A DNA stretch of 33,736 nt from an uncultured Lachnospiraceae bacterium (GCA_910577175.1 CAJTLU010000010.1:104961-138696); one strand, 5' to 3'. Counted from the stretch's first letter, positions 23,831 through 32,333 are shown. Notes: a model not told the origin generated them from the letters alone. Program-made: numbers and translations.

Positions 23831-25975
23831 TTAGTCTTCTTTTCCAAGCTTTTTCTTATAAAGGGCAATCCGGATACCTCTTGCCGTAAACAGGGAAACC
23901 AGGAATGCCGCAACCAGAATTGCTACAAAGACCGGAATAGAGACAATCGGCTCCGCTGGCTGCCCTGCCGGGTCAACCGGGCCTATCGGGTCAACCGGGC
24001 CTATCGGATCAACCGGACCAACCGGAGTATCGCCGCCTGCTTCCATAATATAGGCGCTGATTTCAGACTGGGAGGTCACTTCATCCCCGTTGCTGTCCTC
24101 CATGTGAATGGTCAGGATTCCTTTTGCTTCCCCGGCCACTAACGGAATAATATCCATTTCAACATAATCCGGCATTCCCGCCTGCAGACTACCGTAATAG
24201 TAAGAATCTCCGTTTGCTACGGAAAAGTCGCCTTCCAAAGTAAAATACACATTGTTCAAGGTAGATTTTCCCATGTTATAAACCGAGAACGTAAGCTGCG
24301 TCGTCTGGTTTACATACGGGGTATTCCAACCGCCTGCGCTGACATTCTCAACCGAAACACGCAGATTTTCCTTAATCAGAAGCATCTTTGTCTCAGTCAC
24401 AACAACACCGTTATTGCCTTCCGTGACCGGCATTCCGTCATACTCATATTCCATCTGGATGCTAATCGCATAACTTCCGGTCGTTGCAGCTGCGCTTGCC
24501 TTTAAGTTAATCGTAAGCGGCACTTTCTCGCCCGGTCCGACTTCCTGTACGAAGAAACTGTTGCTTCCCTTAGTGACAGAAAATGTTTCGCTTGTTACGG
24601 TTACCTTAATATTCTTTGCAGTCGTTTCACTATGGGTATTGTATACCTCAAACGTAAAATCGAACTCCTCGCCTGTCTTTATCTGCTCTACATTTGTAGA
24701 AAAGTCGGAAACCATCAGTTTCGGCTTACTGTTCCCAAGCGTATCCTCTTTCTTCTGCATGTTCAGGACATACAAAGATACATTCTCGGAAATCTTTTCG
24801 CTGTTACTGTTCAGATATGTGTAATTCAGGCCGAGCGTATTCATGCCCGCCGGAATATCCTTTCCTGCAATGACCTGCACCGTAACCGTCTTCTTCTGCC
24901 CCGCCTTCACGGTTCCGACATACTGGTATGGCTCCGCATTGACCGGCTCAAACCCGGTACCCGACGTATAAGTTATGTAAAGCTTTGTTTCTGTAAAATC
25001 CTTCGTTCCGGTGTTCTGCATATCAAAGGTAATGGAAACCTTTTCGCCTGCCTTCGGCTGCTCCGGCGACTGTCTTACATTATTCACTAAAAGCGTGCCG
25101 CTCTCCGGCGTCTTTGTCGGCTGCTCCGGCAGCTTAATTTCAAGATAAAGCATATTATTGGCATCCGCCGTATACGCCGTACCCTCGTTATCCTTATACG
25201 TAATTTTGAGCGGCAGTGTAACAAGCGGCGATGTTACTCCGTCCAATACCTTAACCCTCAGGGAAACCTTTTTCGAATCCCCCTGCTTCATGTCTCCTAA
25301 CTTCCTTGTATAATCCGTGTATCCCGGAAGCAGGTTGCCGCCGGAATAATCTCCCGAAAGACATACATTTTTTGCTTCGATTTCACCCATATTGGTAACG
25401 GTAAAGGAAAGGTCCGCACTTCCGCCCGGCTTTAACTCATCCGATATGCTTAACCCGCTGATAGCAAGCTCTGCCGGAAGCTTCTCTTCCGTAACGACGC
25501 CGGTCAGCGTAATCCGCTGCTCATAATCCTTCGAACCCTCGGTAATTACCGTACCGTCATACCAGTGATCCTCGTAACGGATGATAAACTCATACTTTCC
25601 GATTTTCGCCGTTTCCTTTGTCTTAATGGTAAACGAAAGAATGGAGTTGCTCGCCTGGGCAATATCCTTCAGGTTCGGCGCCTTTTCTCCGTTTAACATC
25701 CGGTAAACTTCTATCTTTCCGACTTCAAACGGTGCATTTTCCGGTAATTCCACTGAAAACTTCGGATTGTAAATATACTCCGTCACGGCGTGTACCGGAA
25801 TCTCTACCTGACACGTCTGTCCCGGAAGCAACGGAATCTCTGTGCTTGCTTCCTCACTTACTACGAGATTGGAGTAGGTTGCTGCCGCTTCCGCCCGCGG
25901 TATCTCCTGTAAGCTTCCTCCTATCCCTAACAACATTGCCGCAGCCATCATAACTGCTAAGAACTTTTTCTTCAT
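23831..25975 (-). CDS. Cell-surface CARDB / COG1361-type S-layer protein
   Basis: A 714-residue protein with a signal peptide (MKKKFLAVMMAAAMLLGIGG..., cut near AEAAA at about 31). Repeated beta-sandwich modules follow, with alternating 'SFTVTNMGEIEAKNV', 'TFDMQNTGTKDF', 'TFEVYNTHSETTAKNI' and 'TFSVYNMGKSTLNNV' motifs, the CARDB/NEW3-type signature of adhesive or scaffolding domains (at least four). A short GPVDPI repeat linker and a C-terminal membrane helix (about 682-703) end in a basic tail. The chain is thus held between the membrane helix and the wall. It lies between the ATPase and permease genes of an ABC system, so it is the probable extracellular partner of the MacB-like permease. 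It could present or capture a ligand; this is not shown. Confidence 0.88.
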   Translation of the reverse strand: MKKKFLAVMMAAAMLLGIGGSLQEIPRAEAAATYSNLVVSEEASTEIPLLPGQTCQVEIPVHAVTEYIYNPKFSVELPENAPFEVGKIEVYRMLNGEKAPNLKDIAQASNSILSFTIKTKETAKIGKYEFIIRYEDHWYDGTVITEGSKDYEQRITLTGVVTEEKLPAELAISGLSISDELKPGGSADLSFTVTNMGEIEAKNVCLSGDYSGGNLLPGYTDYTRKLGDMKQGDSKKVSLRVKVLDGVTSPLVTLPLKITYKDNEGTAYTADANNMLYLEIKLPEQPTKTPESGTLLVNNVRQSPEQPKAGEKVSITFDMQNTGTKDFTETKLYITYTSGTGFEPVNAEPYQYVGTVKAGQKKTVTVQVIAGKDIPAGMNTLGLNYTYLNSNSEKISENVSLYVLNMQKKEDTLGNSKPKLMVSDFSTNVEQIKTGEEFDFTFEVYNTHSETTAKNIKVTVTSETFSVTKGSNSFFVQEVGPGEKVPLTINLKASAAATTGSYAISIQMEYEYDGMPVTEGNNGVVVTETKMLLIKENLRVSVENVSAGGWNTPYVNQTTQLTFSVYNMGKSTLNNVYFTLEGDFSVANGDSYYYGSLQAGMPDYVEMDIIPLVAGEAKGILTIHMEDSNGDEVTSQSEISAYIMEAGGDTPVGPVDPIGPVDPIGPVDPAGQPAEPIVSIPVFVAILVAAFLVSLFTARGIRIALYKKKLGKED
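23970..24030. repeat. 18-bp tandem repeat coding GPVDPI in the CARDB protein
   Basis: About three copies of an 18-bp unit in frame, with two near-identical copies and a third diverged. It forms the linker between the last beta domain and the membrane anchor. In-frame change would only alter linker length. Confidence 0.75.
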
Positions 25976-25989
25976 TTTCCTTTTCCTTT

Positions 25990-26928
25990 CTATTCTCTAT
26001 TGTCAGTTGCATTTCTTCCGGCTGGCTCCGGTGCATTGCCGCCCGGCTTTGCTTTACCTTCTTTCCCGGATATAGTACCTTCCGTTTCTGCTTCCTCCTG
26101 CAGTTCTGTTGCAGCGCTTTCCTTCTCTGCCTCTTCCGGAACTTCTGCCGTCATCTCACCGCCCCGCTCCAAAAGAAGCTTCTTGGAAACCTCCTTCAGA
26201 TGTGCCTGCATATTCTCCTGCTTATCCCGCTCTGTCACCTCGATGCTTTGTACTTTACCGTCCAATATATGTATAATCTTATCGGCATACGCCGCAAGGC
26301 TCCGGTCATGTGTAACCATTACAATCGTCTGGTTATTATCACGCGCCATCTGCTTAATCAGCTCCATAACCTCAATCGTCGTTCTTGTATCGAGGTTTCC
26401 GGTCGGCTCGTCGGCAAATACGATTTCCGGCTTTGCCACAAACGCTCTCGCAATTCCGACACGCTGCTGCTGTCCGCCGCTCATTTCCTTTGGCTTATGT
26501 GATAATCTGCTCTGAAGTCCTACCTTGATTAACATCTCCCTGGCTAACTTCCGTCTTCTCTTCGGACGGTACTTTTTAAACACCAGCGGGAACTCCACGT
26601 TTTCCGTAGCTGTCATGGAATTTATCAGGTTATATGCCTGAAAGACAAATCCAAGATACCGCTGTCTGAACCTTGCCAGATTGTTTTCATTCATCTTAAT
26701 AATATTCTTTCCCTTGATGATAATCTTTCCGGAGGTGGCTTTTTCGATTCCTGCCATCAGGTTCAGCAAGGTTGACTTACCGGAACCGGAAGTTCCGAGC
26801 AGACAACAAAATTCTCCTTTTTTTATATCAAAGCTGACGTCGTCTACCGCGTAAATCTTTTCGTTTCCCATACGGTAAACTTTTCTCACATTCACCAGCT
26901 CAATCACTTTTTCCGGCTCTTTCTCCAT
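25990..26928 (-). CDS. MacB/LolD-type ABC transporter ATP-binding protein
   Basis: A 312-residue protein. Residues 1-228 form the ATPase: Walker A GTSGSGKST (45-53), Q-loop FVFQAYNLI, signature EMSGGQQQRVGIARAF, Walker B IVFADEPTGNLD, and switch VTHD. 'DEPTGNLDT' with 'FQ.YNL' is the MacB/LolD exporter type. The remaining 85 residues are a charged, Glu/Ala/Lys-rich tail of low complexity (EVPEEAEKESAATELQEEAE), not seen in most family members. It is the first gene of the six-gene operon, followed after 14 bp by the CARDB gene. The promoter region carries three YTAAG boxes. An RBS-like AGGAGG lies 13 nt upstream of ATG 26928, rather far. Confidence 0.93.
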   Translation of the reverse strand: MEKEPEKVIELVNVRKVYRMGNEKIYAVDDVSFDIKKGEFCCLLGTSGSGKSTLLNLMAGIEKATSGKIIIKGKNIIKMNENNLARFRQRYLGFVFQAYNLINSMTATENVEFPLVFKKYRPKRRRKLAREMLIKVGLQSRLSHKPKEMSGGQQQRVGIARAFVAKPEIVFADEPTGNLDTRTTIEVMELIKQMARDNNQTIVMVTHDRSLAAYADKIIHILDGKVQSIEVTERDKQENMQAHLKEVSKKLLLERGGEMTAEVPEEAEKESAATELQEEAETEGTISGKEGKAKPGGNAPEPAGRNATDNRE

Positions 26929-27020
26929 GAACTCCGCGCTTCCTCCTTCTCTTTCTTTTCATTTACAAAACTCCTTTCCTCACCGTAGGCTATCTTACGT
27001 CCATATGCATATTTTATCAT

Positions 27021-27065
27021 ATTATAGCAGGATTATCACTTAAAATTTTCTTAAGTATTTCTTAG
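27021..27065 (-). promoter_or_regulatory. Promoter of the exporter operon with three 11-bp-spaced YTAAG boxes
   Basis: On the minus strand, CTAAG (27061-27065), TTAAG (27050-27054) and TTAAG (27039-27043) are each separated by 6 bp (11-bp period). TGC-TATAAT (-10 at 27021-27026) follows 12 bp after the last box. There is no good -35; the boxes occupy it. OmpR/PhoB-family regulators bind direct repeats of 5-6 bp at 11-bp spacing and often overlap -35. No OmpR-family gene lies in the window. Confidence 0.6.
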
Positions 27066-27070
27066 GGTTC

Positions 27071-28318
27071 CTATAAATCAAGCGCCGGCCTGTGCCAGCC
27101 GTAAGAAAAGCTGTCGAAAAATGGGTCATAATTTGCTTCCTCCTCAAAAACGGAGGACGTCAGGCTAGAAAGGTCAAGACCCGGCTTCTTTCCATACACA
27201 TGAAGGTTAAAGTAATCCATGAGATAACGCATATCCTCCCAGATGACCGCATGCCCCTCCTTATGGATATTCACTGCAATATGGTCCTCCAGACCAAGAA
27301 AGCCATAAACGGAGCGTGCCGCTTTATAGCACAGGTACATGGATGGAGCATTAACCCAGTCCTCATGGATGCAGGAAGCAATGATAAACAAATACCGGCA
27401 CTTATCCGCACACAGGGCAGCCAGCATATACTGCTCCACTGGAAGTTCCTCCACATCGGAAAAGCTTAAGAAGCGGTCATTAAACCAACCCTGTTCCCCC
27501 TCCGCCTGCAGGCTTCCAAGCGGCTCGTTCTGCCCATAGGTATAGCCCTCCGGGCCTTCCTTTGTCGAAAAGTCATAAGTCCTTCCCTCCGATGTGTAAC
27601 GGTAAACCGCAAGTCCCCCTGCTCCCGAGCAGGATGGCGCCGTCAGCTTAAATCTCGTATCAAACGCGCCGCAGACTGCCGCTGCCTTTCCCCAACGGGA
27701 TACTCCTGTCACAATGGAATTTTCCGCGCTGATACAAAGCTCTTTCCCAAGTCCCGCTTCCAGTATATCAAGCACCTTCGAGGCGCCCCATGCCCATGCC
27801 ATCAACACACCGGTCTGCTCCTCGGGCTCCTTTCCATACGGATACAGTTCATAAAAGGCTCCCTTGTGATTATTATCATCAGAAGCAATCTCATAGGTAT
27901 TCAAAATTACCGAAGCATAGCCGTTTTCCGCCGCAAACTTCTCCTGGATATTGCCGTGCATCCCGACAATGACCGGCCATCCTCCCTCTGGCATTTCACA
28001 GAGTGCCACATCCGGAACCAGCACCGACGCCGTAAAAGAAGCGCTTCTCTCCCTGCACGCAATCGTAATCCTTACACTGCCCCCGTCCAGCTTATACTCC
28101 GCCTTCTCCTCTGTACCGTCACGCCATACCCCGTACATAGACTTCTGATAAATCTGCCTTAGCTCTTTGGCACGTCTCTCCCAGTCTTCCGGCGTTTCCA
28201 CATAACTCCCGTCAAGGAACCGGTACGGGTCCGGCAGGCGTCCTGCCGTCAGTTCCTCTGCCGTACCATCCCTGTTGCTGTCGTTCCCCTGCTTCTTTTC
28301 CTCTTCTGGCTCTGTCAT
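27071..28318 (-). CDS. CE15-like alpha/beta-hydrolase (glucuronoyl esterase family)
   Basis: A 415-residue protein from ATG 28318 with AGGAGG upstream. The signature SIVTGVSRWGKAAAVCGAFD (about 201-220) carries the nucleophile Ser207 in the G-x-S-R-x-G-K motif that separates CE15 glucuronoyl esterases from ordinary GxSxG lipases. A probable catalytic His (about 352 or 356, in NIHKEGHAV) comes late. 'GWPVIVGMHGN' provides the oxyanion loop. CE15 enzymes cut the ester between glucuronoxylan and lignin. Here there is no signal peptide, and the first 25 residues are acidic and charged, so the protein would act in the cytosol on imported glucuronate esters or on a different ester. It is transcribed as a single gene, with the exporter operon promoter immediately downstream. 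Confidence 0.75.
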   Translation of the reverse strand: MTEPEEEKKQGNDSNRDGTAEELTAGRLPDPYRFLDGSYVETPEDWERRAKELRQIYQKSMYGVWRDGTEEKAEYKLDGGSVRITIACRERSASFTASVLVPDVALCEMPEGGWPVIVGMHGNIQEKFAAENGYASVILNTYEIASDDNNHKGAFYELYPYGKEPEEQTGVLMAWAWGASKVLDILEAGLGKELCISAENSIVTGVSRWGKAAAVCGAFDTRFKLTAPSCSGAGGLAVYRYTSEGRTYDFSTKEGPEGYTYGQNEPLGSLQAEGEQGWFNDRFLSFSDVEELPVEQYMLAALCADKCRYLFIIASCIHEDWVNAPSMYLCYKAARSVYGFLGLEDHIAVNIHKEGHAVIWEDMRYLMDYFNLHVYGKKPGLDLSSLTSSVFEEEANYDPFFDSFSYGWHRPALDL

Positions 28319-28496
28319 AGTTTGCCTCCTTCTGCCTGCTGCGCGCTGGCTGATATTCTCATTTTACACCATTTTCTGCTTTTTGGCTTCTGCTATTTTA
28401 ATAAAAACGGGATAAATTTTTGCCAATTTGGGATTTTTATGGGTTGGGGGAGGATTTATCTGCAGTAACGAAATATGATTGCCACCCTCCCCGCGC

Positions 28497-28525
28497 TTGA
28501 TTTTTCCAGCGGAATTGTGTATAAT
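28497..28525 (+). promoter_or_regulatory. Promoter of the cytidylate-kinase-like gene
   Basis: Plus-strand TTGATT (28497-28502), 17 bp, then TATAAT (28520-28525). Start predicted near 28532, with a 50-nt leader to the RBS AAAGGAGG and ATG at 28583. Confidence 0.8.
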
Positions 28526-28582
28526 TTTAGTAAAGAGTTCTGTACATTTGCTATCTCTGGAAGGTCAGAAAGGAGGCTTTTT

Positions 28583-29200
28583 ATGAATAAAGTAATTACC
28601 ATCAGCAGACAGTACGGCAGCGGAGGCAGGGAAATCGGCGGGAAGCTCGCCGCAAAGCTCGGAATCCCCTATTACGATAACGAACTGATTACACGCGCCG
28701 CAAAAGAAAGCGGCTTTGCGGAATCGGTTTTCGAGAATGCAGAAAAAAAAGCAACCAACAGTCTTTTGTACTCGATTGCAATGGGTATGAGCTCCTATGG
28801 CAATCAGGAGCTCGGCTTCTCTAATCTTTCCCTAGACGACCGGATTTACCTGGCGCAGTCCAATGTAATCCGCAAGGTTGCAGAGGAAGGGCCATGCGTT
28901 ATCATCGGACGCTGTGCCGATTATGTCTTAAAGGACCTGGACAACGTCGTCCACATTTTTATCCATGCGGCGATGCCATTCCGCATCGAACGCGCCATGA
29001 CCATCGACGGGGTAGAGAAAAACCGGGCCGAGGAGACCATTCTCAAAAATGACAAGCGGCGTGCTAACTATTATAACTATCATTCCGGTGAAAAGTGGGG
29101 CCTTGCCACCAACTACCATCTTTCCATTGACAGCAGCTATTTGGGCATCGACCACGCGGTAGACAGCATTTACACCTTTGTAAAGAAGCTGGAGAAATAA
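28583..29200 (+). CDS. Cytidylate kinase-like family protein
   Basis: A 205-residue P-loop protein from ATG 28583; the 36 codons upstream in the frame lie in the promoter. MNKVITISRQYGSGGREIGGKLAAKLGIPYYD is the N-terminal Walker A-like segment ('SRQ.GSGG..I') of the cytidylate-kinase-like (Cytidylate_kin2) family. 'GPCVIIGRCADYVLKD' and 'RIERAM' helices follow and the LID-like 'NDKRRANYYNYHSGEKWG' segment is retained. This family is distinct from housekeeping Cmk, which is longer and usually next to rpsA. The true substrate is uncertain. The gene has its own promoter and terminator. Confidence 0.88.
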   Translation: MNKVITISRQYGSGGREIGGKLAAKLGIPYYDNELITRAAKESGFAESVFENAEKKATNSLLYSIAMGMSSYGNQELGFSNLSLDDRIYLAQSNVIRKVAEEGPCVIIGRCADYVLKDLDNVVHIFIHAAMPFRIERAMTIDGVEKNRAEETILKNDKRRANYYNYHSGEKWGLATNYHLSIDSSYLGIDHAVDSIYTFVKKLEK

Positions 29201-29217
29201 TTTATCTGTACACCCAG

Positions 29218-29258
29218 AAACGGAGCGGTCGCGCTTTTGCGACAGCTCCGTTTTTATA
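29218..29258 (+). terminator. Terminator of the cytidylate-kinase-like gene
   Basis: AAACGGAGC (29218-29226) pairs with GCTCCGTTT (29245-29253), with an inner TCGC/GCGA stem; T run follows. It is 17 bp after the stop. Confidence 0.9.
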
Positions 29259-29349
29259 GCTTAATTTTGTATTTGCCCGAAGAACCGCGTCTTTAAAAAG
29301 AATATACAAAATGTGAGAGCCAACAAAGCGAAACTTTTTCAACTAAATC

Positions 29350-29378
29350 TATACAAATTTCAATAAAAATGTTATAAT
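29350..29378 (+). promoter_or_regulatory. Promoter of the DHH phosphoesterase gene
   Basis: TATACA (29350-29355), 17 bp, then TATAAT (29373-29378). The leader is about 45 nt to the RBS AAGGAGG and a GTG start. Confidence 0.65.
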
Positions 29379-29431
29379 TTGAATGAAATAATTTTTTGAA
29401 TACACATAAATAGCACAAGGAGGAAAGAGCA

Positions 29432-30349
29432 GTGAGATTAGTTACACGTTCCGATTTTGATGGCTTGGTGTGCGGTGCTCTGCTGTTAGAAGCAGGAATT
29501 ATCGACAGTTGGAAATTCGCCCATCCAAAGGATCTTCAGGACGGTCTTGTGGAGGTCAATGAAAACGACTGTCTGGCAAACGTACCGTATGTAGAAGGCT
29601 GCGGTCTCTGGTTCGACCATCATTCCAGCGAGCATGAGCGCTTACAGTTAAAAGGCAAATACAAGGGGGAAAGCCGCATCACTCCATCCTGCGCCAGAAT
29701 CATTTATGAATATTACGGCGGTGCGGAGCGTTTCCCACAGTTTGCTGAAATCATGGAGGCTGTTGACAAGGTCGACTCCGGAAATCTCACCGTTGATGAG
29801 GTGATGAACCCGACCGGATGGATTCTCATCGGCTTTCTGATGGATCCGCGCACCGGTCTCGGCCGCTGGAGAGAATTTTCCATCTCGAACTACCAGCTGA
29901 TGGAAAAGCTGCTTGAAGACTGCCGCGTCAAAAGCACCGTGGAAATCCTCGCCTCACCGGACGTCCAGGAACGCGTCGCAGTATATAATGAGCAAACTGC
30001 CAAGTTCAAGGAAATGGTAACCGCTCATACCCGCGTGGAGGGAAATGTTATCATCACCGATTTAAGAGGCGTAGAGCCGATTTACACCGGTAACCGCTTC
30101 ATGATTTACAGCATGTACCCGGAACAGAATGTCTCCGCATGGATTGTCAGCGGACGCGGCGGACAGGGCTGCTCGGCAGCGGTCGGCTACAGCATCTTGA
30201 ACCGTACCTGCACAATCGACGTCGGCAGCCTGATGCTCAAGTACAACGGCGGCGGTCATAAAAAGGTCGGGACGTGCCAGTTCAGCAATGAAGCAATGGA
30301 GACAGAGCTTCCGAAGATGCTTTCGGAGCTGTGCGCAATGGCAAACTAA
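29432..30349 (+). CDS. DHH-family phosphoesterase
   Basis: A 305-residue protein starting with GTG at 29432 (AAGGAGG upstream). The DHH domain shows RSDFDGLVCGALL (about 6-18), FDHHSSE (about 61-67) and a later 'EAVDKVDSG' metal ligand. The C-terminal DHHA1 domain ends with GGGHKKVGTCQ, the substrate-binding glycine motif. DHH/DHHA1 enzymes hydrolyse phosphodiesters or polyphosphates such as nanoRNA, cyclic-di-AMP products or pyrophosphate. The layout is shorter than GdpP and lacks membrane and PAS domains, so nanoRNase or exopolyphosphatase-like activity is the best guess. It stands as a single gene. Confidence 0.9.
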   Translation: MRLVTRSDFDGLVCGALLLEAGIIDSWKFAHPKDLQDGLVEVNENDCLANVPYVEGCGLWFDHHSSEHERLQLKGKYKGESRITPSCARIIYEYYGGAERFPQFAEIMEAVDKVDSGNLTVDEVMNPTGWILIGFLMDPRTGLGRWREFSISNYQLMEKLLEDCRVKSTVEILASPDVQERVAVYNEQTAKFKEMVTAHTRVEGNVIITDLRGVEPIYTGNRFMIYSMYPEQNVSAWIVSGRGGQGCSAAVGYSILNRTCTIDVGSLMLKYNGGGHKKVGTCQFSNEAMETELPKMLSELCAMAN

Positions 30350-30369
30350 ACTAACATATAAAAACTAAA

Positions 30370-30442
30370 AACAGGCACAGAACTTCCTTTATCTTTCGAT
30401 TGCTGTGTAATATCAGCAAAAAGAGGAACTCCTGTGCCTGTT
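30370..30442 (-). terminator. Long hairpin terminator between convergent genes
   Basis: AACAGGCACAG (30370-30380) pairs with CTGTGCCTGTT (30432-30442), extended by partial GAACTTCC/GGAACTC pairing. On the minus strand it is followed by two T5 runs, so it serves the 30476 gene best. It may also stop the DHH gene from the other side, where the T tract is poor. Confidence 0.8.
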
Positions 30443-30475
30443 CTATTGCAATTTAAACCAACGATAACAACGCCT

Positions 30476-32143
30476 TTATTCCTTTACATTAACAATCATC
30501 CGGCACCGCTTACCGCTGCCGTCCTGCGCCTCTACCGTAATAACAGCGGTTCCCGGCTGCAACGCCTCCAGCGTTCCTTCCTTTGACACCGACACAATAT
30601 ATGGGCGGGAGGAGGAATAGCTTACTCTTTTATCGGTAGCCGTATATGGATAAATAACCGGATCCAGGGATGCGCTGCGCCCTACGCGCAGGGTTATCTC
30701 CGTTTTCTCCAGCTCCAGCGTCTCCACATAAATCTGCTCTGTACAGTCCGCAATAATATAAGTCCCCGGCTGGAACATCTTAAACTCGTACATTCCGTCC
30801 TTTAAAAACTCTCCGTTCATCTCTGCCATAATGGTTTTCTTATTCGGCGTATAGAATACGGAAAAATTTTCCCTGTCGTAACCGACCGGCACAGAAACCT
30901 TCATCGTCATCGGAAGGTACTTATCCATATCCGGGTCATCCAATGTGACCTCAAATGCCATATACTTATCGGTTCTTACGATACGACGCACCGCTTTCTG
31001 TACAAGCTCATCCTCCACTTCCTCGACCAGCAGCTGCTTTGAATCTATCTTGCCGTTGAGCGCAATTTGAACCATTGTATAACGGTTTCCTTTTCGTATC
31101 AGCTTCTCAACACTATTACTGTAGTCTATAATCTCCGCTTCTACACCGCGCACATTAATATAAGCGACGGCACTCCCGCAAAATACGGTAATCAGGTTAT
31201 CTCCGATTTTATATACGACCGAGCTGGAAAGCGTAAAATTCGTAACCGTATCCTTGCTTCCGTCATTAAAGGTTGCCGTTACCTTAATATCCTCTGCAGC
31301 AATCGTCTTTCCGATTACCACCGGAAGTCCTTTATATTCTGCGGTAATGCTCGACACGGTCTTTGCCAGTCCCATAATCTTAACTTCCTGGGAGACTCCG
31401 CCAAAGCTGACTACTACCGTATTTTCTCCCTCTTTACCGATAACGTTCGGCGTAAGCTCGAACGCCTTCGTCTGCTCTGTTGTATTGTCATTATAAAATA
31501 CCGTTACATAAAAATCATCCCGTTTCGGCGCATTTCCCACAATCACCGGGCCGCCGCTATAAGTAGCAAAAATGCTCCTCGGCTTGCGCTCGGCTGTTCC
31601 AGTAATAAAGAACTTTACTGACTTATCCTCGTAAAAAACCGTAAACTCATTTCTGCCGACATTACTAACGAGCGTACCGGACAAAATATAATCCGTTACC
31701 TTCTCATTTGTTCCATCACTGTAGAAAACATGAACCAGTAAATCATCCCGGTTAAACTGCTCCCCGACAGTAACTGTACCCTTCGTATAGGAAGCCGTCA
31801 GATACTGGACCTTCTTGCCGTTTACATAAAATGTAGTACTCACTCCGCCGCTCGTAAGAACAATCGGATTCCGTCCGGCTTGTGTAACTACATACGTCGA
31901 AAGAGCGTAATCCTTTACCTTTTCGTATGTTCCGTCTGTATATAGTCCCATTACGGTCAGCTTTTTCAGGTCAATGGAGCGTCCCACTAAAATAGTATCT
32001 CCCGTATAAACCGCTGTCACAGATGCCAGCTGTTTCGGCGCCTTTGCTGCCTCCGCTTCCCTGCCATGAAAACAAAACAGAACTGCTGCCGCTGCAAACA
32101 AAACTGCCAGAATACCTAACCTTCTTTTTCCTGTATTTTTCAT
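30476..32143 (-). CDS. Secreted protein with four tandem Ig-like modules and a C-terminal Big_2 domain
   Basis: A 555-residue protein from ATG 32143 with TAAGGAGG; the upstream 17 codons are in the leader. The signal peptide (residues 1-31, AEAAK cleavage) is followed by four similar ~70-residue modules starting ASVTAVYTGDTILVG, YLTASYTKGTVTVG, SIFATYSGGPVIVG and SITAEYKGLPVVIG. Each contains 'DL.V...Y.DGT.EKV.DY.L' and 'V...G.N...V...G'. This is the pattern of bacterial Ig-like group-3 domains. A non-repeated segment (about 350-470) comes next, and a Big_2-type domain closes the chain (VETLELEKTEITLRVG... PGTAVITVEAQDGSG). No anchor is visible, so it is secreted or held by other means. The role may be adhesion or sugar binding. 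Terminators flank it on both sides. Confidence 0.88.
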   Translation of the reverse strand: MKNTGKRRLGILAVLFAAAAVLFCFHGREAEAAKAPKQLASVTAVYTGDTILVGRSIDLKKLTVMGLYTDGTYEKVKDYALSTYVVTQAGRNPIVLTSGGVSTTFYVNGKKVQYLTASYTKGTVTVGEQFNRDDLLVHVFYSDGTNEKVTDYILSGTLVSNVGRNEFTVFYEDKSVKFFITGTAERKPRSIFATYSGGPVIVGNAPKRDDFYVTVFYNDNTTEQTKAFELTPNVIGKEGENTVVVSFGGVSQEVKIMGLAKTVSSITAEYKGLPVVIGKTIAAEDIKVTATFNDGSKDTVTNFTLSSSVVYKIGDNLITVFCGSAVAYINVRGVEAEIIDYSNSVEKLIRKGNRYTMVQIALNGKIDSKQLLVEEVEDELVQKAVRRIVRTDKYMAFEVTLDDPDMDKYLPMTMKVSVPVGYDRENFSVFYTPNKKTIMAEMNGEFLKDGMYEFKMFQPGTYIIADCTEQIYVETLELEKTEITLRVGRSASLDPVIYPYTATDKRVSYSSSRPYIVSVSKEGTLEALQPGTAVITVEAQDGSGKRCRMIVNVKE

Positions 32144-32216
32144 ACCGCACCTCCTTAATGGCAGACTCATCCATATGTAATATCGACAGAACACGGAGAA
32201 AACTTAACCCCTGAAA

Positions 32217-32252
32217 TAAAAAAACTGCCGCACGGTCGTCCCGCGCGGCAGT
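32217..32252 (-). terminator. Intrinsic terminator upstream of the Ig-like gene
   Basis: An 11-bp stem (32224-32234 with 32242-32252, one G-U pair) followed on the minus strand by seven T. It lies 75 bp upstream of the Ig-like gene start and 210 bp downstream of the SpoIIQ-like stop. It ends either the SpoIIQ-like mRNA or a short leader RNA. Confidence 0.9.
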
Positions 32253-32266
32253 CCATCTATGCTCAA

Positions 32267-32333
32267 GCAGTCGGCAAAACTTGTATCTTACCATGCTCGT
32301 GCAACATATTTCCTAGTAAAACATACCGACTGC
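32267..32333 (-). ncRNA. Structured element before the terminator: long hairpin, possible leader RNA
   Basis: CCGACTGC (32326-32333) and GCAGTCGG (32267-32274) close a 67-nt hairpin on the minus strand. Two further helices, GTAT/ATAC and TTAC/GTAA, continue inward and a small ATG/CAT apical stem caps it. The terminator follows 14 nt later, and the secreted Ig-like protein gene follows that. This arrangement (structure, terminator, gene) is what a transcription-attenuating leader would look like. I recognise no known riboswitch core. Confidence 0.4.

Noticed and set aside
31067..31621. 184-codon plus-strand open frame inside the Ig-like gene
   Set aside because: It is antisense to a gene with a signal peptide and four repeated domains and lacks an RBS.
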